Below, piece after piece: positions 57,042-64,000 of a stretch of 64,000 bases of DNA (position 1 is the first letter of the stretch; every line of letters starts with the position of its first letter). The position numbers were made by a program, and so were the translations under genes. The DNA is from Metallyticus violacea (lineage: Eukaryota; Arthropoda; Insecta; Mantodea; Metallyticidae), in contig CM060831.1 of the NCBI GenBank assembly GCA_030762175.1, positions 79,825,001-79,889,000 of the forward strand, in the 5' to 3' direction. Under the pieces are notes generated by a model. That model was not told where the DNA came from and ran no database searches. It saw only the letters and a list, made by a program, of their open reading frames with translations.

Positions 57042-58458
57042 CACATTCATTTTAATGTTAAATTGATATTTTATAATTTAAAATGATGCATTGGGTTACT
57101 TTATATAGCTGTTTCAGCAATACACTTGAGATTATTGGAACAAATTAGTTTGGATATAAAAAGTATGCAAGGTATTTTTTAGTAAAAGTTTATTACAATT
57201 TACTAATGAAAATGGGTACTCTTTAATTAGAAGATGTAATTTAAGTGTTTTGAATCCTAGTTGAAGGTTATGGATGTTATTAAGTTCAAAGTTTAGACAT
57301 TTTTATATAGATGATTATTTTCTTGATAGCAGTGTGCAATATGTACCTTACTAATGGGGAGGAGGGGCTGGTGTTAGTTTGTTAGTATAAAATTATATAA
57401 AGCAACTATATGTGCAATATTTTCTTGTATAAGTGCCTTCTATTTACCTATATATAATTTATGATTACTTTATTAATATATCATTTTATGTGCCATTAAC
57501 CATATTACAAAGAAATAACATTTACAAAATCAGACTATATATATGTCATTTTAACTTACAGAATTTAGTTTAATAGACAAGATGAATGAGACTGCTCCTG
57601 AAGGTGCAATGGTTTGCTGTTTGGTTTGTCAAGGGCACTGTGGTGCTGAGCCTTGATCCACCTTGCTGCAAACAACTCTGCATTTAAGCAATGCGTTGGA
57701 GGTCCATTTATTAAAATAAAAAGCAGATTTGCAAGTAATGGAATTTGTAAATGATTTTTCTGATCAGCCAGTTTAGATTTGTGGCACTAAATCCAGTTCA
57801 CATTCAGTAATAGATATAGGTATAATTTTGACTGATTTCACAAGTTCTTTCAATAAAGTGGGAATGTGCTCAGGATTTTCCTTTTAGATGTTAAAATCTT
57901 TTAACACATGATGCACATGTGCTTTCACTTAAATTAAAATACACCTTACTGCATAAACAAGGAATTGATATGTCATCATAAAATACTTGTTCACATTCAT
58001 TTGACGGCCATGTATCTGCATTTAACATGGCTACATCCAAAAGAAATGCAAGTCTTCAAAATGTCTGCCAAAGACTGAACAAATTTATTTTGAAATATTT
58101 TATTTGTTATTTCATTGCATAACAATTTTTTAATTGTGGCTTCCTTGAATGTGTGCTTTTCCTGCAATTCTTGTACTATCACCTTAATATATGGGGAGTA
58201 ATTTATTTTCAATTTTCAAGAGTTTTTATAGCAACGTCCATTTCTTGTTTTGCTCCAACAATTGAAGAATGTCTGTTTTGCCTAAAGGATAATAATACTT
58301 TCAGAACTACTAGAGCATCGATAAAGTACAATTAATTCCATTATAAGCAATCACTTTGAGATATTTTATCAATCCTTCATGGATTGATCAGGAATTATCA
58401 TGATTCAGCTTTTCAAAAAGATGTACAAGAGAACTGTGGCTTTATAGAAGAGCTCAAA
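57042..58458. other. Pvf intron E-F, no recognised feature
   Basis: AT-rich, no motif-bearing frame. Confidence 0.4.
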
Positions 58459-58695
58459 CCACTACAGGGGGCCGAGGTCATTAATATGCAGACTTATGAG
58501 CGGAAGGTTTGGGGTTCCATTCCAACAAGGACTGTCCTCCCTGACTGAGGTTTTTTCCAAGTTTTCTTCAGTCCTCATAAATGACAAATGCTGGGAAAGT
58601 ACCCTAAACTTAGGTCTGGACTTCCCTTAAAAAAAAAAATCCTTTCCCAGTTTATCATTTCATCTCATGTATTATCAGGGTCCACCACCTATGAT
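58459..58695 (+). mobile_element. SINE family A, copy A6, 3'-truncated
   Basis: The head (GGGGCCGAGGTCATTAA) and body match the family, but it ends at CCACCACCTATGATG and lacks the terminal CAGTAGTAAAAACGGGCG segment. No target duplication was seen. Confidence 0.85.
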
Positions 58696-61093
58696 GAAAA
58701 TAAAAAGGCCTAGCTTTAACAGTTGAGTTTGAGCTTTTGCAAAGCACCTTGTAGCAATCTCTGATTTTTGGGACTTTGAGAAAACACAGAATACAAGGAA
58801 TGTAAAAAAATTTACCCATACAGACAGCCCGGCTTGGTGCTCCAGTTCCAAGCATCAGAAGGAGAAGCCAAATTCCAGGGTATGTTGGAGTGATGCAGAG
58901 AGAATGCAGATATTAAGTACAGCAGATGCAGGCAGAGAGAACAGAAAGGTTTCAGCAAGTAATCGTAACACAAAAAAAGCAATCATATGCTGAATATTCA
59001 GTTAGTAGGGTACATGTTAATCATATTCGGTTTGAGTTCTAATACAGGGAAATGAGATGGGAAACTTTAATTTAGCAATATAATGTATATGACATAATAT
59101 GATATTGGAGAAGTATATGCTTTTAACACATAAGCTTTGCATATGTTCCAAACTATATAAATGAAACATTTCTTAATTTGAGATGGCAATAATGGTTTCT
59201 TTTCCATCTTGCAGCAGAGAAAGTGCAATGTTGTTGGCTTCCATTGTATTGGGTTTTGCAAGTGGAATGTTATGTGATGTGATATATATTAAAGCAAAGA
59301 GTCTTCTCTATGGAAATGTTCTCATTTGAGACATTTCTTTAATTTTGGGGAATTAATACTAATTCATTTAAGTTGCGAACTGCATCTGATGTTGCCTTTA
59401 AGAATGTCATGTGTTTCTTCACAACTTCAAGTTCTCTTTGTGGAAATTCCTTTAATGGCATCCAAAAACCACTCACAAGCAATTTTTTCTTTTTGTTCCG
59501 ATAGGGGCACAGAACAGTTGGAACTTTCTTGTTTGCTCACTTGGGCTAATACTTTCTTCTTTTCAATGAGAACAGAAACATTTTCAGCACCCTATAATAA
59601 AGTCATTACTGTCTTTGGAATATCTTATAGAGTGTTCATAGCAGACCTGAAATTGAATATGTTGTGTTTGTGTTTATATATATTTAATTTAATACAGGAA
59701 TCAACGTACATGCAAGAGTATCTATGTATGCATTACATTCACTGCAGATTAATTTGTATTTGTATTATTTTGCATAAAATATATCTGGACAGCTTAGTTC
59801 AGGATAGAATCTTCCAACCAATATCTTCTTTCATAAGGATGTAATTGTTCATTTTCAGGCTTGCTTTGTGCCTATAATGAATATCCTTCATTTTGCTGGT
59901 CAGTTTTCCTTTCATAAGCATAATAAGCCTGTCGGATAGGGAGGTTCTCTCGGGTAGCTACATCCTGTGCCGAATAAATGATCCCTGAGGGGACTTATAG
60001 CAGGAAGTGCCCAGTAGAAGGATATACAAAAGAAAGATTTCCTTTGCAAAGTGGCTCCTTCATTTATAATAGATGGTACCAATCTGTGTGATTAGTATCT
60101 GTATATTAAAGAATATATAGTACCGAAAATAATGGAAAAAAGTAAGCTGCAAAGAACCTCACATTCCACTGTTGATATCACATTTTAAAGTGAACAATGT
60201 GCCTTATTCCACTTTCCTTAAAATATTGGAATTTCTTCTTTGTTTAACTGGAACTTACAACCCCAATGAACCAGTGCTTTCTTAGATGAATGGTTCTTGG
60301 ACAAGTGACAAGTATGCTCTTTCAATACAAACTTTGAAAGTTATGTTGATCATAAGGTGAACTTAAATCACACTTGTGTAAACTTTTATCCATTCATTAA
60401 CAAAATATCAAAGAATGGTGCACTAATAATTCTAAAAGGTTATTTGCTGGAGTGAATTCAATGCTGCACCATGTAAGTTACACAGTAATTTCCAAACCTA
60501 AGTATTTATGGTCACCTTAGCCTAGATGTACTCAAACTAATAACTCCTGCTTACCTCAAAGGCTCGCAGAGATTAACAATGATTGCATACAGTAACAGAG
60601 TAAAGCAAAATGACACAAAGAGAACAAAGATTTTACTTGAAATGTTAATTAAATACATAAACTTGTTTAAAAAATTAATGAGCAAGATTATGGACTTATA
60701 ATATATTTATTTGCTTTTTAAAAATATTTTAACGTTAAAATAGGGTATGGATATTTTCTGTATACAGCTTCACAAATTTAAGCTAAATATTATATTATAT
60801 AATTTGCATATCCAGTGAGTGGGAAATAAGCATCCCTGGTTGGGATAGATAATTCAAAATCAGAGGGTGGGATGGTTTGATTGAGAGGAACAGAATCCTC
60901 CCCCTTTCTCCTGCAAATTGCACACTGCTTGATAGTTTGTGTTTGAAATAATTGTTCCCAATGCTGAATAATAATTTCCTACCATCTGTTCTCCACACAA
61001 AATAAGGTTTTAATATACTAATAGATATCAAAGCATAATTTATAGAATTTTAGAAATTGTAGCTAAGGTGCTTATTAGTATTTTATTCAACAG
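58696..61093. other. Pvf intron E-F, second part, no recognised feature
   Basis: The 172-codon frame at 59326-59844 and others show no family signature. The exon F acceptor is at its right end. Confidence 0.4.
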
Positions 61094-61208
61094 GTGTGTG
61101 GCAGAACGGAGACGCAGAGTGAGTGAGGAAAATTCAAGACAGTCAAGTTGGAGAAAAGATAAAAACACTATGTCTAACATTGTACCTCGGACAGTGAATC
61201 CCTTATAA
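61094..61208 (+). CDS. Pvf: Pvf terminal coding exon F
   Basis: The exon starts after TTCAACAG, completes a Ser codon with exon E and gives the last cysteine of the third tail repeat (C-S-C). A strongly basic run, ERRRRVSEE, and a polar tail follow, ending NPL and TAA at 61206-61208. The run of arginines suggests a furin-type cleavage or heparin-binding site (inference). Phase agreement with exon E (2+1) and the completed C-x(10)-C-S-C repeat are good evidence that this is the true last coding exon. The 3' UTR follows, with the first canonical AATAAA about 835 bases downstream. Confidence 0.9.
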
Positions 61209-62042
61209 AAACTCTACTCTACAAAATAACATTGCAAGAAAACTAGAAGCTTGTGCTCTAAAAGCAATTATATATTTGTGTTGGTATTACAAGTTTATAA
61301 GCTTCCTATTTAAGAGAAAGTGACAAGCACTTATAAGTGAATACATTTATAGAAGCACAATAGAATAATGTAAATTACTTTTAGCACCATCTATAAAACA
61401 CTGTCGCTGTGAGCTGTGATAGTGCTCTTTTCTTTAAATGCCTAACAAACTATGTAATTGTTACCATCTCCAGTTAGATCTTAATTAACCTTTACTGCAA
61501 TCGCAATATACAAGAGGTTTGATCCAACTTCTGTTGATAAAGGCAGAAGATCAATGTAGCCATTTTGTACAGTATAATGTATTGGTTTTCATTAGCATGC
61601 ATAGTACAAAAACAGGATAAATTAGGATTGTATTATATCCTAAGCTTCTGTTTTAAGTATGACAAACCCAGCAACGATAAAGGATAACTATAGGTTACGA
61701 TAACATGGAGCTTGTAATCAATGACACTTTCAACGAATGTTAGATTTAAAGTTACATTTTGTGTTGCTCAGTAAGTGTTAGAAGATCTAAGAAGTATAGT
61801 ACATATAGTATACATTTGGAAATGCTGGGAATTTCCTGCTGAATTTACTGACCCGTGCCAGAATATCAGCTTTCTGAAGTAGCTATCTCTGCCAACAAAC
61901 TCATTTCCAGAAAGTATCAAAAGATAACTCTGCTCTCTGATGTCAAAGATATTTATTGTGGTTCTTTCCTAAGCTTATATGAATTTAACACAATACACAT
62001 ATTTGTGAGCATTTCAAATTTACAAGGTTTTCAGAGAGGTAA
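61209..62042 (+). other. Pvf: Probable Pvf 3' UTR
   Basis: Sequence between the Pvf stop and the first AATAAA. No transposon similarity was seen, unlike most other non-coding stretches. Confidence 0.4.
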
Positions 62043-62048
62043 AATAAA
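62043..62048 (+). terminator. Pvf: Candidate poly(A) signal for Pvf
   Basis: AATAAA, the first canonical hexamer noticed after the Pvf stop codon. A T/G-rich stretch (ttttgtgcttttgt) follows within about 50 bases, as expected for a downstream element. The implied 3' UTR is about 840 nt and ends before the Penelope fragment at 62.24 kb. Confidence 0.35.
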
Positions 62049-62238
62049 GCACTCAAGAATACAATTTTACAGTTACATTTTGTGCTTTTGTAAACACAAA
62101 ACTAACACCAATTGAATGATGTCCATTAGTAAATACAGTTGTTCATTAGCTTTTACCATTCACATTTCTTATACATAACATACTTTTTGTCAAATTTAAA
62201 ATTAATTTCGTGTCGGAACTAATACAGTGAAGCAATTC

Positions 62239-62264
62239 ATATATTCTTAATTAGCTAGTGAGTC
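62239..62264. repeat. Left arm of 26-bp inverted repeat
   Basis: Contains ATTCTTAATTAGCTAG; exact reverse complement of 63053-63078. Confidence 0.95.
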
Positions 62265-62860
62265 AATTTAATCCCACAGCACACAATCATGCAGTTATCA
62301 ATAGCTTAGCACATAGACTCATTAACATATCCATAAATGAATTTGAATATAGTAAAGAGTACTCTCACATAATACAAACAGTAAAAATCAATGGGTATGG
62401 CCAAGAAATTGTAGACAACGAAATCAAGAAATTCAAACAAGAGAAGAGGTTAAAACAGGTTACAACATTGACAGCAAAAAAGAAATTATCATTCACAAGA
62501 AATTTACTTATCACCCTTCGGCCACCAAAAAATTCCAGAAATACTCTGAGAATTTGGGATTACTTTGTCACCAGTGAACAAATTCAGTCTAAATAAGCTG
62601 TTCAACTCCAGTGATGATGAGAAGAAGCCAGGAATATATCAACTGAACTGTTTGATATGCAACAAAGTATATATTGGCAAAACAAAAAGAAGCATTGGAA
62701 TTGGACTAAAGGAACACTGGTGAAACATCAGGTACAATTAGATAGATAAATCAGTGGTTGCATATCACTTTTGGAGAGATAAACATGATATAGAAATGGA
62801 AGTCAAATTATTGAAATTCGTAGATAGATCTTTGGAGCAGGGATAATGGGAAAAAAATTT
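62258..62860 (+). pseudogene. PLE RT C-terminus and GIY-YIG endonuclease, frameshifted
   Basis: The first frame (112 codons, to 62596) has the post-RT linker of Penelope proteins. A shift near 62585 leads into GIYQLNC...CNKVYIGKTKR, with the GIY and YIG motifs 13 residues apart, the catalytic Arg-like TKRSIG region and EH. A TGA follows EHW at about 62720, after which VAYHFWRDKHDIEME continues in frame context. It cannot make an active protein. Confidence 0.75.
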
Positions 62861-62991
62861 ATAAAAAAATTTGAAGCTAAGTTTTATGAACTTTGAGATC
62901 CCAACAGAAGATAAATTAATTCAAAAGTTTATAAAATGTCTATGAGAGCTACACCAATCCACCCAACAAACAAAAAATTTGGCAGTCTGTT

Positions 62992-63035
62992 TGCAGCTGG
63001 TGATGCAGGCAAAAGCCTGTGAAACATGTTCTGTA
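62992..63035 (+). ncRNA. Hammerhead-ribozyme-like motif in PLE tail
   Basis: Stem I (TGCAG with CTGTA), core CTGGTGA (consensus CUGAUGA with A6 changed to G), stem II (GCAGGC-AAAA-GCCTGT), GAAAC, a tiny stem III (AC-AT-GT) and a cleavage-position T. Hammerheads with minimal stem III are known from Penelope-like elements. One base (T63004) is unpaired between the core and stem II, and the A6 change probably lowers or abolishes activity. Confidence 0.5.
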
Positions 63036-63052
63036 GAAGTCAATGGTATGTG

Positions 63053-63078
63053 GACTCACTAGCTAATTAAGAATATAT
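63053..63078. repeat. Right arm of 26-bp inverted repeat
   Basis: Contains CTAGCTAATTAAGAAT; exact reverse complement of 62239-62264. Confidence 0.95.
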
Positions 63079-64000
63079 TTTCAAATTACGGCTAAGAACA
63101 TTATTTAATGTTATGCTTAGGTTAAATGTGATTATGAATGATGCAGTTTGTGTTCATAAAAATGTGACCATTTGGAAACCACAATGAATTTATTCTGTAA
63201 TAACCTGTTACCATCTAAATATAAAATGTCAATGACAAAAGAATTTTCAGTACTGTTAATTATTCCTTTTTGTATCAGTTATGCTTCAATTATATATGTT
63301 CCATTTAAAGTCTTCTCATAAACATGACAAGGTTTAGTTCACAGCATTCAACATTCTTATGGACTTAGGCACATTTAATGCTGAAAGAGGAATGAACACT
63401 ATAGGATACCACCACCATTACTTCTGCTGCCCTGCCTTCACCATAAACACCAATAATATTGGGGTGCAACATTTTAAGCTGATAAAATCTTTTTTATACT
63501 TAATTATATTAAGATACATAATTAGTATAAAATTTGATACAGCATGTTTGTTGCAGATTGAGGAAAATTTGATGTGTAGCTGGAAGAGACTGCTTTTAAT
63601 GTATCATCTAGGTCTTGAAGTTTTAAAATTTCCATTTCTTATTTTTCAAGATTATACTTTCCAATGGTTTGACTTAGGTCAACAGAAACAAACTGATTTT
63701 GGATAAATGTTATCACTGGTTTTATAAACTGGCTAAATTTGATACCAAATTCTGTTGCTAGGATTTACAGAGCTGGAAAATCACATTCATCACCATTTAT
63801 TATTTTCACAAAAGATTTCAAATTTGTAAAATGTCAAAGGAAAGTCCTTTTTTATGTGCTCAATAGCTTTAGTTTCTTCTGAAAAGCATTTACTGCACCT
63901 ATAATGCCTGATATGTTGGGATCTTTCATTGTAATTTAAGAGTTAACGCATTTAATTTATCAAGAAAGCCAAATATTCTAGTAGCCACATTATATCATTA
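63079..64000. other. No recognised feature
   Basis: AT-rich; the 115-codon frame at 63359-63706 has no family signature. Confidence 0.4.

Larger units (their letters stand above)
19834..61208 (+). other. Pvf: Pvf gene span (PDGF/VEGF-related factor), partial 5'
   Basis: Six exons with AG/GT boundaries join in frame across introns of about 20.2, 3.9, 2.5, 4.9 and 9.2 kb. The joined product is 249 residues ending in TAA at 61206-61208. The central part has the PDGF/VEGF signature (C-x-P-R near the start, then PSC, CGGCC, and C-x-C), and the tail has cysteine repeats like VEGF-C/D. By family knowledge, Pvf proteins are secreted dimeric ligands of the PVR receptor tyrosine kinase and act in haemocyte survival and migration, epithelial guidance and tubule growth. 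No start codon or signal peptide was found: the first exon seen opens without a Met in a suitable context, so one or more 5' exons are missing or unrecognised. Every intron is loaded with transposon debris. The family assignment is firm; the orthologue (Pvf1, Pvf2 or Pvf3) is undecided. Confidence 0.88.
62239..63078 (+). mobile_element. Penelope-like fragment between perfect inverted repeats (PLE copy 2)
   Basis: A perfect 26-bp inverted repeat (62239-62264 and 63053-63078) bounds a PLE 3' fragment. Inside are the end of the RT/linker (AHNHAVINSLAHRLINISIN, HIIQTVKINGYGQEIVD), the GIY-YIG endonuclease (PGIYQLNCLICNKVYIGKTKRSIGIGLKEH) and a hammerhead-like motif near the 3' end. The RT palm is absent. 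Confidence 0.8.

Noticed and set aside
59326..59844. 172-codon frame in the last Pvf intron
   Set aside because: AT-rich composition gives hydrophobic residues and Cys by chance; no domain, no splice-bounded exon and no similarity to known transposon proteins was recognised.

Overview
The window reads as AT-rich, intron-dominated DNA from an animal, almost certainly an insect. The evidence is GT-AG introns of several kb, mariner, Tc1, pogo, IS630-like and hAT DNA transposons, LINE and Penelope retroelements, and several tRNA-derived SINEs. The mix is what one expects in a large polyneopteran genome such as a cockroach or termite, but that placement is inference. No bacterial-style gene organisation is present.

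The main host gene is a PDGF/VEGF-related growth factor (Pvf type) on the + strand. Six coding exons can be joined with consistent reading phase: 19834-19951, 40118-40153, 44089-44273, 46748-46855, 51736-51923 and 61094-61208. Together they give 249 residues: a PDGF-type propeptide segment, a complete eight-cysteine PDGF/VEGF cystine-knot domain, a tail of three C-x(10-13)-C-x-C repeats of the VEGF-C/D kind, and a basic C-terminus. The exon or exons with the start codon and signal peptide were not found and probably lie upstream.

A second apparent host gene, an intronless 276-codon frame with NTF2-like features and a possible link to roughex, sits antisense at 34349-35179 inside the first 20-kb Pvf intron. 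Its 3' end has been tandemly duplicated.

Nearly everything else is mobile or repetitive. 1-5.3 kb: IS630-like, mariner and Tc1 remnants, the last broken by a SINE. 6.7-9.8 kb: a MULE/SWIM-like fragment, a SINE and an internally deleted mariner. 11-19.1 kb: an IS630-like fragment, an unclassified TIR element, hAT remains, another IS630-like copy and a nearly complete Tc1 element with long TIRs. 20.7-24.6 kb: two mariner copies followed by a 2.3-kb satellite with higher-order structure. 25.7-33 kb: SINE, mariner, SINE and a hAT relic. 35.4-38 kb: a pogo-like element carrying a nested IS630-like element, then two SINEs. 40.4-46.5 kb: Penelope-like, LINE and mariner relics between Pvf exons. 52-56.5 kb: a decayed LINE interrupted by an IS630-like element. 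56.7-58.7 kb: two SINE copies. 62.2-63.1 kb: a Penelope fragment bounded by a perfect inverted repeat and holding a hammerhead-like motif.

I see no single undescribed multi-gene system. The items most worth checking are the higher-order satellite, the hammerhead-like motif with its inverted-repeat boundaries, the variable-number subterminal repeats in one IS630-like family, the 164-bp foldback, and the nested gene with a duplicated 3' end. All family assignments come from reading the sequence, not from searches.
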